Shown one piece after another: positions 1 through 13,072 of a stretch of 64,000 nt of DNA. The translations under genes and the position numbers were made by a program. Location of the stretch: contig JAUGWO010000057.1 in the NCBI GenBank assembly GCA_049724395.1, positions 62,001 through 126,000 on the forward strand, given 5' to 3'. The notes under the pieces were generated by a model. The model had not been told where the DNA came from and ran no database searches. It worked only from the letters and a program-made list of their open reading frames with translations. The stretch's first letter is position 1. Every line of letters starts with the position of its first letter. Source of the stretch: Spongospora subterranea f. sp. subterranea (Eukaryota; Endomyxa: Phytomyxea; Phytomyxea; Plasmodiophorida).

Positions 1-12
1 TGAAGCCACTTG

Positions 13-396
13 GACGTCGGTCTAGAATTCCCTCGACCTCCCGATTCCTGCTCGAAATTGTTTAACACAGTTCGCGCCTGAACCTCTCTCGTGACCATAG
101 GTCGCTAACAATGTCTGTAATTATTTCAAACTGAGCCACTTGCCGGACGCCATTCCGATCCAAGTGCTGATAAATTCAGGATCCATCATGCAAACGAATC
201 AACAAATTGACGGCAAATGGTCTCTTCGTGTGTTCGGCAATAATTTGTGTTTCGTCCCACAAATCCTTGAATCGAGTACTTGAATCACATATGGGCTCAC
301 CAGCTTGTCGAGAAATCCGTCCAAAACGCTCCTGTATTTTCAATATAAGGCTTGCTGTACACCCGGTTGGTCTTGATCAGCCGCCCCTGACCGTAT
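13..396 (+). repeat. Dispersed direct repeat, copy 1
   Basis: This stretch is repeated almost base for base at 8086–8474 in the same orientation. Both copies begin near a GACGTCG(G/A)TCTAGAATTCC core and both end at a CCGCCCCTGACCGTA motif. Neither copy encodes a recognisable protein, although short open frames run on both strands. The two copies flank the copia-element region, so they could belong to one older element that was later interrupted, or be two insertions of one family. I do not recognise the family. Confidence 0.75.
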
Positions 397-410
397 AGGG
401 CTCCGACACC

Positions 411-774
411 ATTCGAGAAAGTTTCGTTCTCAGTATCAAACTCGATCTTCGTCGTTCCGAACCATACTACGGCCACTCTGGATGACGACTTGTATGGTAC
501 TCGTGCATCAGACAATCAAGTTAAAACGATTTCCAATCGGAAGTCTGACAAAGCAAGCCTCGCCGGCGAAATCTGATCCCGAGTGTAATCCTGAACAACG
601 CGTCGGCGATGACGTCAGCACAATGGCCTTCTTTGTCAGACTTCCGATTGGAAATCGTTTTAACTTGATTGTCTGATGCACGAGTACCATACAAGTCATC
701 ATCCAGAGTGGCCGTAGTATGGTTCGGAACGACGAAGATCGAGTTTGATACTGAGAACGTAACTTTCTCGAATG
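411..774. repeat. Foldback inverted repeat, about 142-bp arms
   Basis: Bases 411–552 reappear as the reverse complement at 630–774 with only a few differences, leaving a loop of about 77 bp. As a result, almost the same peptide can be read on both strands. The arms continue directly from the dispersed repeat to their left. This may be a foldback transposon or a local inverted duplication; no transposase is visible. Confidence 0.8.
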
Positions 775-996
775 CAGTCAGGTTCGGGGTCATATCACGC
801 TGTGAGCTCCAGCTGTTAGCGCCCATATTCCCACGATTGGAAGGAGAAAATGCCAGAATATTCTGGGAAATGAATCTGATAACATCTCAAGATGGTGTAT
901 GTTGATTCAGTTTCTCCATGATTGTCCATGGTATGGTTGAGGCTGAACCCGGTGCAGTGCGAATAAAGCATCATCGCCAAGTACTGGTACATTGCT

Positions 997-1555
997 GACA
1001 TGGACAATTCTGGTGCATTGCCGACGTCATGAAGACGCACATGATCTTGTAGCCAATGCAAACATTGCGTCAGCACATCTTAACCAGAAGGATCGCAATC
1101 CCCACACGAGTTGATTGCAGACCCTTCATCCGAAGTTGGTCTCCCAGTCTCTCCATTGCCTTCAGGCAAAACAAACGCGATCGTGCTCCAATGGTATTAT
1201 CAGTGTACTCGTCCTGAAGAACAATAGGAACTTCACCTGGAACATTAATGCTCCATCCTTGAGAAGGCCGGTTTTGAGCAGTTCCAGCTCGAGACACTCC
1301 CGCGTCCGCGACCTCGTCCGCGTCCTCGACCGCGACCTGAACCGATCTCAGAACGGTTTGTCGGCTCCATTACCGATGCTGTAGCACTCATGCTGAAGAA
1401 GGCGATGAAGCGGATCACACTGGGAACAATCAAATCGATCAAGAAGAATGAACCGACACGCAGTTTATTGGGTCATGGTAGACACAATAGGCAAATCGGG
1501 TTGATCTACCGCCTGTCAAATCACTTCAAAATCGACAATCAGATCGTTATGGCCT
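997..1555. mobile_element. Partial copy of the 10.1–12.7 kb DNA transposon (right part)
   Basis: This segment matches 12031–12606 in the same orientation, including the run encoding alternating Arg-Gly on the minus strand and part of the long terminal inverted repeat ending at CAGATCGTTATGGCC. Only the right half of the element is present, so it is a truncated relic. The minus-strand peptide read here differs slightly from the longer copy, which fits independent decay. Confidence 0.7.
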
Positions 1556-3347
1556 CTTACAAATAAGCCATGAATCGGCGGATCTGGTTATGGCCGGATA
1601 GGGATATAGAAGTACACAATAATGTATCTCTGGATAACATTCTGGTGATTTAGTCCGATTCAAATACACCATAGTCGATGGTTCTCAAGTGCTCTGTGTA
1701 AATTCTCCAAAGACGAACCTGATGACGAGTTGTATTTAGGATATTCGGGGTTGGAAGAGGCAATTGCCGTGTGTTCATTGTCAAAGATGGTCGAGAATCC
1801 TGTAGGATTGGATGAACGATCCTCACGAAGTTACTTTGGAGGATATTCCTTTAGAGCATGACACGCAACCAGAAAATTAACTGGCAATCGTGTCAAAGAA
1901 CTATAAGAGATTTTCAACAACATAAATAGTAATTCCCCAGGGGGGGGGAAGATTCGTTCTTTACGCGCTAGAATCGATTCCCAATGTATATCTTTTGGTT
2001 AAACACAATGATATTCATTAGAAGTTTAAGTGTTTCAGAATCTTCTAATGAAGAGGCACCGGACAATAACTTGGCGATTTCAGGAAAGTGCTCCCGATGA
2101 AACAGAACCAGGGCAATCATCCAAAAAAGGCAAATGATGGGGCAACATCATTCTGACGAATGGCGCCTTGACTCCAAAACTTGCGTTGTCCGATTTTAAA
2201 TTCCACACAGGACTGCCGAGTACATCTGCAAAAAGTCAACGAGGTCGAAAATCCTGGTAATTGTCTCACTGCTGTAGGACACATGGACATGAAATCCTGA
2301 AGACTGTTTACAACTTGTCATCACAATTACCTGACAAGTTCGTAGACGCTACATCTTTCATCGATCCAAGCATCAAGTCGATCGCAGAAGTGCTATCAGA
2401 CCCAGAGGCAATCATTTTAGGGTCCCTCCGGATAGATAGCCAACCTGCTTGCTGAAAATATCGAGTTTGTCTAGGGAATGAGGGAGAGAGGATGTGGGAG
2501 AAGACGACGGTTGCAAGGCGAGACGATAGACGAAGACCCATGTGTGTGTATTGAAAGAAGTAATCGTACCTAACACGGCCTCCACTTTTCGCGACCGGTG
2601 CTCGGCTTGTTCGGGTGGCGTTAGTGGAAATATACTGTGGACCCACGTCATGCGATCTGATTCCCTGACGACAAGTTACCAGAAGGGAATTCTCATTGAT
2701 ATGATCGTGATTACCGAGATTTGGACGACGGGGAGAGATGGACGCGATAGACCATCCCAATTATGTTGTGGGAAATACGAAACTGTAAAGGGGGCGAGGC
2801 CGGTCTCTTAAAGTAAGCAATCCATTCTGAACGGAATAGCGACAATGTACGGGCCGATTGATTTGAGGAGAAAAAAAACGAATTAAGATCTGACCCCTAC
2901 ACAGATAGGTGAAATTCGTCGATCCTGGAAACACACAAACAACAGTTGTCCCCCCAACCCCCGCTCACTCTCGTACAGAGAACGGTTCGATTATGAAAAC
3001 GAAAACTGACGTTCGAGAGCGTTGTTTGCTGTCAAGAACAGCACCACCGTCGATTTCCTCATAATCCATTGTCTGATGGTTCATTTTTGGAATTCAACAT
3101 TTAATGGACGTCGAGAAAGGCATTGTCGATCGCCACAATCTCTCAATTGGGTTCGCGGTTCTCGGTTTTTGTTGCAAAATTATCCGATTGATTCGGGATC
3201 GACGAACAAAATCGTGTGGTTGGAGCGTGGTTGAGTTGGTTTTATGTTGGTAACGGTGTATACTTGGGTTGGGCGTTTGGGGTGTCATGGGGTATTTCGG
3301 GGGGCCAGCAGCCAACTGACGACCAAGAGGACTCCCCCATACTCCCG
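1556..3347. other. No recognisable gene
   Basis: Only short open frames occur here, with no domain I recognise and no convincing exon chain. There is a G homopolymer near 1939. The sequence is AT-richer than the ORF that follows and probably consists of decayed repeats. Confidence 0.5.
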
Positions 3348-3947
3348 ATGACTTCAGATCCCCAGCGGCTCATCGATCCGGGCACCCATGACCCCGACCA
3401 AAACGACACCGCTATCCTGCAGATCATGGACACGATCGACGAACGAATCCTGGAGCTGTCGCAGACGGTGGATGGCGCTACGTTCGCCACATCGAGAACC
3501 ACGGCCCCATGGGAACTGTCCTTGAACCCATCGGACGTCGTCGCCGAGCTATCGGCCCTGAAGGCGCAGCGCACGGTGTGGACGTTCCTGAACGGTATTT
3601 CTAGCGAGGAGCGGTGCGATGGCGAAATGAACCGGGTTCACACGCGCAGCTACAGGGGCGCCATGGAGGAGATCGTCAAGCGATCCGACGTCCTGCGTCG
3701 GGCCCAATCGCTCGCGATTTGGTCGGAAGTGGATCATCGTCTGAGGAACCAGGAGGAGAACTCGTCGATTTCAATGGATTGGAGCACGCCCTGCTCCCAT
3801 ACATTATCGCGGCGTGATTCCCGCCCGGTTTCAGGATATCGCGACGTTCGAGCTGGTCGGCCGATGGGCGATTGGCGATACTGTGCTCTAGCGCGTCTGT
3901 GCAACGAGGGGTTAGTTGGTCGGTCGATGGGTGAACGGACACGATAG
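3348..3947 (+). CDS. Unrecognised ORF
   Basis: An open frame runs from 3216, but the upstream part is low-complexity Gly/Trp-rich. The ATG at 3348 (MTSDPQRLIDPG...) is the more natural start and gives about 199 residues. The first 130 residues look like ordinary soluble protein, with helices rich in Asp, Glu, Leu and Arg, and the region is GC-richer than its flanks, as expected for host coding sequence. The last 50 residues are Arg/Ser-rich and may be read-through past an unseen splice donor. No domain is recognised. It lies just upstream of the copia element and could also be part of an old transposon. Confidence 0.3.
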   Translation: MTSDPQRLIDPGTHDPDQNDTAILQIMDTIDERILELSQTVDGATFATSRTTAPWELSLNPSDVVAELSALKAQRTVWTFLNGISSEERCDGEMNRVHTRSYRGAMEEIVKRSDVLRRAQSLAIWSEVDHRLRNQEENSSISMDWSTPCSHTLSRRDSRPVSGYRDVRAGRPMGDWRYCALARLCNEGLVGRSMGERTR

Positions 3948-4077
3948 GACGACCTTTGATTTGACTGGATTCGGTATCGTCCATGATCATTGGGTGGGGG
4001 TCGTTGTCGATCACAAACGATTTCGGAGGGTTTAAAACCGATTATGGACGAACACACGCGATGATCGAGAGTATCTC

Positions 4078-4084
4078 TCGCTCG

Positions 4085-4117
<33 letters not shown>

Positions 4118-4118
4118 G
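4078..4118 (+). repeat. (CT)n microsatellite
   Basis: An impure run of CT dinucleotides with CTCG interruptions. On the minus strand it reads as alternating Arg-Glu, which produces a spurious open frame. Confidence 0.9.
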
Positions 4119-4157
4119 GCCACATGTTCAGGTCCTCGATCATATCGAGGTGGGCCT

Positions 4158-7100
4158 GTTAATATCCCCTGGGAATAAATCACTTCCTTCTCCCTTCGTC
4201 TTTTACAGATTAACAGTCGATTCTGCTGCTATGACTTCATTGTTCCAACGCTAACCAATGACAATCACGGAATATGATCCCGACAGTTTCGTCTAGGATT
4301 GAAGGCCGTCGGCGTTAATCACGTCATTGAAGGTGGTGCTTGTGTAGCCGCCGATCTAGACGAGAAAATCCGCGCCATTCTGCTTTTAGTATGGTTGAAA
4401 ACGTTTACCCCATCGTGGAAATTCCACGAGTACAAGGGCGATTTTGGAGAAAGGTTTGGCGACAAATCCACAATTGGGGCGTTGATCGCCATACAAGAAG
4501 TTTTTGCTATCAAGCAGGTTCCTTAACAGTGTGGGAGTACATCGCTAAGAATCAAAACGCAGGTAATAATGTTTCGAGAGTAGCATCGGATTTTGATCAT
4601 CATCAACGACAATCTGCTTGATCTGATCATGTTGATGGGTGTTTCTGATGAGTATCAAACATTAGTCGACACCATTGATGCAACATCGGAATCGTTTACC
4701 AGTCTGAATGTTCTATCGAAGCTCCAGAGCGCTGAGCGTCGACACGCTGTCCGGGATAAGGGAGGACCGTCTGTATTTGAACGACTTTATGAAGCCTTGA
4801 AAAGCCTCATCAAGAAAGGAATGGTTAATGTCACCTATTCGAACATCCTTGAAAGAGTTTGTAATTTGGGAAAGATGACCCGAGGGCGATTCCCAAAGCG
4901 CAATCAAAGGTGTATGGCCACTAAAGTGCTGCAAAGAGTATATTCAGACGTCTGCGGCCCATTTCCGGTGACTGCTTTAAGCTCAAAGTCCAAGTATTTT
5001 GTCTGTTTATTGACGAATTCTCAAGATTCATCTGGGTTTATATAATCTGGAAAAGAAATCCGACGTCTTGATAGTAAAAGCAACAAAGCTGTTTGTCCAA
5101 GAATCGACGCGATTCAGTGGATTGTCAATCGAACATTTGATATGCTTTCAAACAGACAACGGCGGTGATTACATGTCTCTAGACATGAAAGAATATCTTA
5201 GCGGGATCATTCATCAGACATCCGTTCCTATGATCACGAACAGCAGGGATTTGCCGAGCGACCAATTTGAACAATTGTGGAGGAAGCGGAATGTATCAGA
5301 TTTCACGCTAAATTGCCTTAAAATTTTTGGGGTGATGCAATTGGGACCACCGTTTACATCTACAACCGATTTTCAACATTCTGCTTTACAATACAAGACT
5401 CCATATGAGAAATGGTTTGGCAAAGTCCCTTCGCTGAATCATGTTAGAGCATTTGGATGTGGCTCATGGGTGCATCAACAAAATAGACATCAAGTTCGAT
5501 TAACCCCGAGATCTTTCGAAGCAATTTTTATCGGGTATGACCACCGGAAAAGGGCTACAAGATCTGGGACTTTACCCAGCGAAGAAGTGTAAGTAGTCGA
5601 GATGCTAAATTTGACGAATCGTCTTTTCAGCTTCAATGAGAAAGTGGATCGGGCCGGTACAATATCAGGGCAAATCCAGAACTTGATGTCACTTCTGTCG
5701 ACGGTTAAAGAGAACGAACTCCCTGCGGGAGCAGAAATTTACGATAATATTCTTCCACAGTTCCTGAAGATGATTCAATTCTTTTGCAGCCAGCCAGCAA
5801 ACCCGACTCAGCCAGCCAACCGACTCAGCCAGCCAACCCGACGAACCAAAATTAAGACGATCCTCTCGGGCCCCAAACCCAAGAGATCTCTACATCGCAT
5901 GTCACTCGACTGCACAGGATTTTTCAGGAATTCAAGCGTCCAGTATTCCTATTCCGATCAGATACATAGAAGCTGTAAATTCTCCATACGGTCGATACTG
6001 GAAGGAGGCGGCAGAATGCTGAATTTGAGACGCAGCAAAAATGTCAGACCTGGATATCAGCTGATAAACCCAAGAACCGAAAGTCAATTAGTTGTCGTTG
6101 GGTTTTTACCCGTCAAATCCCTGCCCAGCGGAGAAATTCATAAATTTAAGGCCAGACTGGTGGTTGGAGGATTTTCCCAACGCGTTGGTGATTTTGACGA
6201 GACGCTCTCACCAGTTGCACATGCAGAATCGCAACGCCTGCTTCTGGCACTTACTGTTCAGAAGGGACTGCGACTCAATCAGGCTGACGTGATGAGCGCT
6301 TTTCTCAATGGCGATATCAATGCGTCAATTTTCATGGAGCAACCTGAGGGTTATCGAGACGAGAAATATCCTGGGTTTATCTCAAGCTTTTAAAAGGGCT
6401 ATATGGCCTTGAGCAAGCGGGTCACATTTGGAATGAGAAATTAAACGACTTCCTGGTCCAAATCCTGGGCTTTACTCGAGGTAAATCTGATTCGTGTTTC
6501 TACTACATTCTAAACAGCTTGGGAACTGTCGTATATCTTACCCTCCATGTCGATGACATGTTATTTGCACACAACGATGACGTGTTAATGCAACAAATCA
6601 TGGACAAGTTGCACACCGCTTTTGGGATTACTGATCTGGGAAACTGGAGAAAGTTTTGGGAATTCGCATCAATCATGACGAGGAGAACACAACTATTTTT
6701 ATTGATCAACAGACCTATATCGACGACCTTTTTAACTAAATTCAATATGTTCGATATCAAACCTGTGGACACACCACACCAACCAGGTCTGTATCTGTCG
6801 AAGATCATGTCGCCTTCAACAGAAGCTGAGCGGCAGTTAATGGCCAATATTCCAAGCAGGAAACTCATCGGATCGTTAAATTACATTGTTACTAAACAGT
6901 TCTCATCCTGTCAACGTTTTATGCCAGTTCATGGAGAATCCAGGAAGGGATCACTGGACGGCTGCAAAGCGTGTACTACGTTTTTCAAAGGGAACATCGT
7001 CATGGGGACTTGAGTTTATTGCTAACAACAAACCGATTGAGGCCTACAGCGACAGTAATTTCGCCGGTGATCCAGATCTGAGGCGTTCTACCTCAGGCTT

Positions 7101-7649
7101 TATCTGCGTTATCAGTGGAGCTCCAGTCATTTGGAGAAGTCATCGCCAGAAGACCACTGCAGAATCGTCGTTGGAATCAGAATACATGGCACTACATCTG
7201 GCATCTCGAGAGATGAAATGGCTCAAGCAATTCCTCATGAAATTGCAGGTCGTGAACAATAGTGATTTCATCCTCATTAAAGGCGACAATCGAGGATCGC
7301 TCAGCGTGGCTAACAATAACTTGACAGACAGGAGAACAAAACATATCGACGTCAAATTCCATGCATCAGAGATAGGGTCGACGACGGTACTATCTCTTTG
7401 GAATATTGTCCTACCGAGACAATGGTTTGCCGATTTTCTCAGAAACCGATCTCGACGCCTAAATTTCTGTGGTGCCGTACACGTTCCGGCATCATCTCGA
7501 GGGGGTGTGTTAAGTCGACACCTGATCCACCGTCTCTTCACGTCCCACCAGATATTTTCTACTGTTCTCCCGCTTGTCGTCATGGCAGCGAATTAACTAG
7601 GAGTATTCTACACTAATAAATCACTTCCTTCTCCCTTCATCTTTTACAT
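4158..7649 (+). mobile_element. Ty1/copia LTR retrotransposon fossil
   Basis: The order of conceptual domains is gag-like, integrase, reverse transcriptase, RNase H, as in Ty1/copia. Integrase remnants include DVCGPFPV and the 'AFGC..WVH' C-terminal motif. The RT region includes LNQADVMSAFLNGDI and LHVDDML, and RNase H includes SDSNFAGDPDLRRSTSG. A shared AATAAATCACTTCCTTCTCC block at about 4174 and 7616 marks the ends of the two LTRs. The left LTR looks shortened (about 50 bp) against about 143 bp on the right, with both starting TGTTAA and ending TTTTACA. The element is broken in several places (at least five) and is clearly an inactive, fairly old copy. Confidence 0.9.
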
Positions 7650-8085
7650 TTTCAACCCTCTGATTGGGGGCTGTGTGTGTGTTGGACCACAATGTCGTCC
7701 CGGTTTGGTCACAGATCTCGCCGACCCAAGGCAATGGGTGTTGACGGGAACGCCCCGCGATCACCTTCGCCCCCATCATTCTCCACCGATCTCCTTTCGA
7801 CAATAAAGCCACTGGATTTGTTGATCGTCCTTTGTCGTTCCCCGAGCACACTTCTTGGTTATCGCCCTCGCCATTTACATCGTCTTCGTCCATTGTCCAT
7901 CATCATCGTTTATCCAATCATCGCTTGGCCCAATGTCTCTCCTGCTCCGACGTGCTTGGGCAATCCCGCAGATGATGATGACCGTTGTCAAAAATTTGAT
8001 CTGCCTATTAGGGGGACGTTGGGGTTATTGGAACGTCCCCGCTTCCTGAGCAGGGTTATATATCGGCCGGACGGCTGTACCCTTA

Positions 8086-8474
8086 GACGTCGATCTAGAA
8101 TTCCCTCGACCTCCCGATTCCTGCTCGAAATTGTTCAACACATTTCGCGCCTGAACCTCTCTCGTGACATAGGTCGCTAACATGTCTGTAATTATCTCAA
8201 ACTGAGCCACTTGCCGGACCCCATTCCGATCCAAGTGCTGATAAAAATCAGGATCCATCAATGCAAACGAATCGAATCAACAAATTGACGACAGATGGTC
8301 TCTTCGTGTGTTCGGGCAAAAATTTGTGTTTTGTCCCACAAATCCTTGAATCGAGTACTTAAATCACATATGGGCTCACCAGCTTGTCGAGAAATCCGTC
8401 CAAAACGCTCCTGTATTTCCAATATAAGGTTTGTTGTACACCCGGTTGGTCTCGATCAGCCGCCCCTGACCGTA
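8086..8474 (+). repeat. Dispersed direct repeat, copy 2
   Basis: Second copy of the repeat at 13–396, differing by scattered substitutions and small indels. Sequence to its right (8475–8940) differs from that beside copy 1, so the shared block ends at the CCGCCCCTGACCGTA motif. On the minus strand the stretch 8025–8784 reads as protein-like pieces without a recognisable domain, possibly an old transposon protein. Confidence 0.75.
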
Positions 8475-10099
8475 AGGCCCTACATGACCAATCGGCCGTG
8501 CTTGAACAGGCCCATCGACACAGCGTAGAAATTCTGATCCACGAGCAGTGTTGTCATGGATATCTGTGGACATCTGTGAGTATGTTGAAACTGGGCATCA
8601 AACACTCGTCGAACTTGAGGAAGCGCCATACCAACACATCCTGGTCCAACTCGGGTCTAAACCTTATGACCCACAAGGCGACAAACGTCCTCTTGAGATA
8701 TGTGCTCGGATGCCCTTTCAGTGGTATATCCTGGACGTGCTCAACATGAAGAACCTCCTGCAAATCGGAGGGTGTGATTGCCACATAGCGAACCGATTTT
8801 GTATTTGATGTCCGGCGGGATATCTGGTTGAATATGATCTGCTTCTACACCACCTTGGATAACACCGATGATCGTTTGCGTCGAAATCAACTCCTCCAAT
8901 CTTGGAGAATCTTTCATTCATACGCTGATCGATATATATTGAACCTGTAGTGTTTTTTTGGCCAAAAGTACTCTATGGGCAGGAACGCCTCGGTACTGGA
9001 GTAGCCAGTTGTAAGAAAAGGTTTGAACAAATGATAGTATTAAAAAAGAGAGAGAGATTCACCCATCCCGCGATCCGAAACTTACTTCGCGCTAACGCTG
9101 CGCCACCTCAGAACCAACGCCGCTTTAGGATTCAGTTTTCCCGCTCTCTTTTGCTGCGATTTTTCCACTGGTTCCGAATATTCCGATCGATTCTTCATAT
9201 CGTTTCTCGTGCTGAACACGAGATTGCCCTTGCCTCTGGCCATGACGTGGCAAAGCCACTATAGAAATAGTGTAGATCAAAGGCAATAACCCTTTATAGT
9301 TTGCAGTAAAAGCCTTTGTGATGCGCGTTCGGGTTTAGAATGCTATTCCGGTACAAAAATCAATACGATAGTCGTCGCCGACGATATAACGGCGAGAAAG
9401 ACTCGAATCTGGAAGCTATCTCTACACCCTCAATCAGTGATAAATTCGAGTCCTTTATTGAGTACGACTACCATGGTTGTTATCGGTGCGATGACAACCA
9501 TGGATCGTTGACCGCTAGCCAGCCAACCCTACGCGACCTGGTTTCGCCTTCGGCTCATGAAAACCTGTGTATACTATACTATACCATACAGATTGACTGG
9601 GTAAAGCCCACAGACCTTCTCCTTTTCCATGATCTGATCAACCACCTTCTGGAAATAAACGTGAACAATAAATTCAACATTTATAACAGCATTAAACGCA
9701 ATTCCCATAGACGAAAGACATCGTCAAAATCAATCCAAACAGCATTCGCCATAAATCAGAGTAAGCGTTGACACAAAATACAGGAAGCCCTTCAATTCAA
9801 CCGTTGCCGGTTGTGGGCAATGCCAAGTACTAAGAAATCGACCGGTCAAAACGGAAGGAAATCGTGTCGTGCGGGCGGAAACTCATTTCTTTGTGGGACA
9901 CACCCACTCATCACTCATGTTTGGTTATATCAGACACGCCCTATTACCATTACCATATACTCTACGTCGGAACTGTCCCCCAAACCCTAAACTTCGTGAA
10001 GACCGAACGCTACGCAGTTTGTGGTTGGGTTTCGGGTTGGCAAACCGGGTTCGGGTTGGTTGCTTTGAGGTCCTACCTGGGCCGGGTTGGGTGGTCGCT
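8475..10099. other. No recognisable gene
   Basis: Short frames only. A 143-codon open frame at 9340–9771 is Asn/Tyr/His-rich and unconvincing. A TGGGTTCGGGTTGG-rich patch at about 10020–10090 has relatives near 12960–13030, outside the two neighbouring DNA transposons, and is probably a simple dispersed motif. Confidence 0.4.
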
Positions 10100-10609
10100 T
10101 CCCTACGGTCAGTTATGGTCGAAAATTCCGCCATAACGCACTACGCTTTTTTTGTCCATTCTGGGCTTTATCAGTCCGTTATGGCAGAATAATCGGCTGA
10201 AATCTAGTCGACTTTGAAGTGATTTGACTGGCGGTAGATCAACCCGATTTACCTATAAACTTGAGGTTGTGTCTACCATGACCCAATAAACCCGTGTAGG
10301 TTCATTTTTTCTTGATTGTTTTAATAATTGTGCCCAGTGTGAGCTGCATCATCGCCTTCTTCAGCATGAGTGTTTGAAGAGGCCGATTATGGAATCACGA
10401 TTTTCAGCATAGAGCTGCTTGCCGAGGCGTTTGACTGTGCCAATATTCTTGGTGACGTTGAGCACCATGGGTTTTGGATGACGCGACTCAACTAACTCTC
10501 CGTCTGAGCAGATCTGACCCGAGAGTTTTGGTGTTTTCTCCAGAATGCGTTTCAGCGCTTGACCTTACTGGAGGTTCAGCACATACTGAGCCATTCGTGT
10601 GTCGACGAT

Positions 10610-10995
10610 GCCGATCCGTTTAACGATGCGACGCACCAGCTGTGGTGCTTAGCACGTGTCCTGACGGTCTCGCAGCCCGCTGCAATCGTTAAAATCGACA
10701 CGCCATGCCATCCAGTTTGGTGGAACAATGCCATGCGAATGGTTTTGCCGTCACCACGAATGATGGATGCTGTCATTTCATCGCTAAACAGCGTGATATT
10801 CAATATGGTAATTGTCTGCAGTTGATATCATACCGTGTTGACAGCATCCATCATTCGTGGTGACGGCAAAACCATTCGCATGGCATTGTTTCACCAAACT
10901 GGATGGCATGGCGTGTCGATTTTAACGATTGCAGCGGGCTGCGAGACCGTCAGGACACGTGCTAAGCACCACAGCTGGTGCGTCGCATCGTAAAA
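10610..10995. repeat. Internal foldback palindrome, arms about 170 bp
   Basis: Bases 10610–10795 are repeated in reverse complement at 10830–10995 with very few differences and a short spacer. It lies inside the DNA transposon, so the left half of the element is itself an inverted duplicate of a piece of its own coding sequence. Confidence 0.8.
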
Positions 10996-11029
10996 CGGTG
11001 TCTACAAGCTGAACGTAAAAGTTGCTCGA

Positions 11030-11942
11030 GTGCAATCATGATGGATACATAAATTTGACAATGATGCATCGCATATAATAACGCTGAACACAGTTCAAAA
11101 AAGAGGACTCCGTTTTATGCAAATTATGGTTTTCATCCTCGTCGTGACGAAAACCTGAGTGGAGTACCACCAGCAGTACCCCAAGCTGACGAGAGAGCAA
11201 ACCACCTGTCGAGTATTCGGAAGTTCCTGCAACACCAACTACGACAAGCAGTTGCAACTATGAAGAAACATGCAGATAGTTCACGTCAGGACCTACCTGG
11301 ATTCCAAATTGGAAGTCGCGTATGGCTGTGGCGAGGAGAGATTGCAACGCTTCGACCTTGTAGCAAAACTAGAGAACAAATTATTGGGTCCTTTTGAAGT
11401 TGTTCGTCTCGTAAATCCAGTTACATATGAGTTACGTTTGCTACCTCAATGCCGTATTCACAATGTGTTCCATGTCTCGCAACAGGAGCCATTCGTCCCT
11501 GATGATTTTCCTGGTCGCGTAGTCCCATCACCCGGGCCAATCCACACTGACGACGACCATGCAACGTTGTTCGAGGTTGAGCAAGTGTTAGACTCGAGAG
11601 TATTCAGGGGCCAGCTACAGTACTTACTTCATTGGAAGGGTTATTCCTCGTCAGACCGGTCTTGGGCGCCAGCTTCGAAGTTTAGGGGCAACAGATGCAT
11701 CAAAGGAACATGTCCTGGAATGCCACAAGAATCAACCCAATAAGCCGGGACCTTTACGGGACAAGAAAAGCAAACAAAAGGGGAGATAATGTCAGGAACA
11801 TTTCAGGCAATATTCCTGTCAGTTACGGCGTGCGGAGTCTGGGGCTAGGTCATTCCGGATTATCTCTAATAAAGAGTAGCTCTGTGCTGGTCTGTTGATT
11901 GTCATCAGCATTTCCTGTTCCTGTGTCCGGGTGTCCGTAACA
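11030..11942 (+). mobile_element. Ty3/gypsy chromovirus-type 3' fragment with one LTR
   Basis: The fragment encodes the C-terminal end of an integrase (KLENKLLGPFEVVRLVNPVT, RIHNVFHVSQQEPF) followed by a chromodomain (VEQVLDSRV..., QYLLHWKGYSSSDRSWAP). It is followed by a purine tract and a 153-bp LTR (11790–11942) that begins TGTCAGGAACA and ends CCGTAACA. The 5' part of the element is absent. It sits inside the surrounding DNA transposon, so it inserted later. The fragment is broken and inactive. Confidence 0.8.
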
Positions 11943-13072
11943 TTCCAGGTGAAGTTCCTATTGTTCTTCAGGACGAGTACACTGATAATACCATTGGAGA
12001 ACGATCGCGTTTGTTTTGCCTGAGAACAATGGATGACATGGACAATTCTGGTGCATTGCCGACGTCATGAAGACGCACATAATCTTGTAGCCAATGCAAA
12101 CATTGCGTCAGCACATCGTTAACCAGAAGGATCGTAATCCCCACACGAGTTGATTGCAGACCCTTCATTCGAAGTTGGTCTCCCAGTCTCTCCATTGCCT
12201 TCAGGCAAAACAAACGCGATCGTTCTCCAATGGTATTATCAGTGTACTCGTCCTGAAAAACAATAGGAACTTCACATGGATCATTAATGCTCCATTCTTG
12301 AGAAGGCCGGTTTTGAGCAGTTCCAGCTCGAGATACTCCTTGCCCGCGTCCGCGACCTCGTCCGCGTCCTCGCCCGCGACCTGAACCGATCTCAGAACGG
12401 TTTGTTGGCTCCATTACCGATGCTGTAGCACTCATGCTGAAGAAGGCGATGATGCAGATCACACTGGGAATAAAAAAAAATGAACCGACACGCAGTTTAT
12501 TGGGTCATGGTAGACACAACCTCAAGTTTATAGGCAAATCCGGTTGATCTACCGCCTGTCAAATCACTTCAAAGTCGACTACCGTAGATTTCAGATCGTT
12601 ATGGCCGAGACAAGCCCTGAATGGACAAAAAAGCGTAGTGCGTTATGGCGGAATTTTCGGCCATAACTGACCGCAGGGATATTAAGGTGAAATACTGAGC
12701 AATGGCCAGAAAACTAGTAGGAGTAAAATTGTTGTGAAAACTTATGGCACAAGCATCGAACCTGCAAAGGTCGACGCAGTGCTGTTTCTTCGATCCAACT
12801 ACGATCTCTGAAACAAGTGTGACTCTAATACACATATGGATTAGCGAGTAGCGAAGTAACTTGAGTACTTGTACTTGACTCATCAAATTTGAGTTCAGAT
12901 TTCAATTGATAAACATGCTACGTCTAGGACTCGTGAACTCACTTTCAAATATATGAGTCAGGGTCAGACCAAACCGGGTCGGGTTGGGTTGGGTCCCGGG
13001 TTGTAAACGAGGTTAAACCCGGGTTAGGGACGGGCCGGGTTCGCATATTTTTAGTAATGCTCACCTCTGATA

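Larger units (their letters stand above)
10100..12679. mobile_element. DNA transposon with about 275-bp terminal inverted repeats, carrying a nested LTR-element fragment
   Basis: The left end (10100–10375) and right end (12424–12679) are inverted copies. The outermost bases are TCCCTRCGGTCAGTTATGG, followed by CGAAAATTCCGCCATAACGC. No target-site duplication is evident. The minus strand from within the right repeat encodes a peptide with about eight Arg-Gly pairs followed by a charged domain. The left half encodes on its minus strand an unrecognised peptide (KALKRILEKTPKLSGQICSD...). An internal inverted duplication occupies 10610–10995. A Ty3/gypsy 3' fragment interrupts the element. I cannot assign the superfamily; a second truncated copy lies at 997–1555. 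Confidence 0.7.

Noticed and set aside
3734-4183. Minus-strand frame with an Arg-Glu repeat
   Set aside because: It is created by the CT microsatellite and overlaps a better plus-strand frame.
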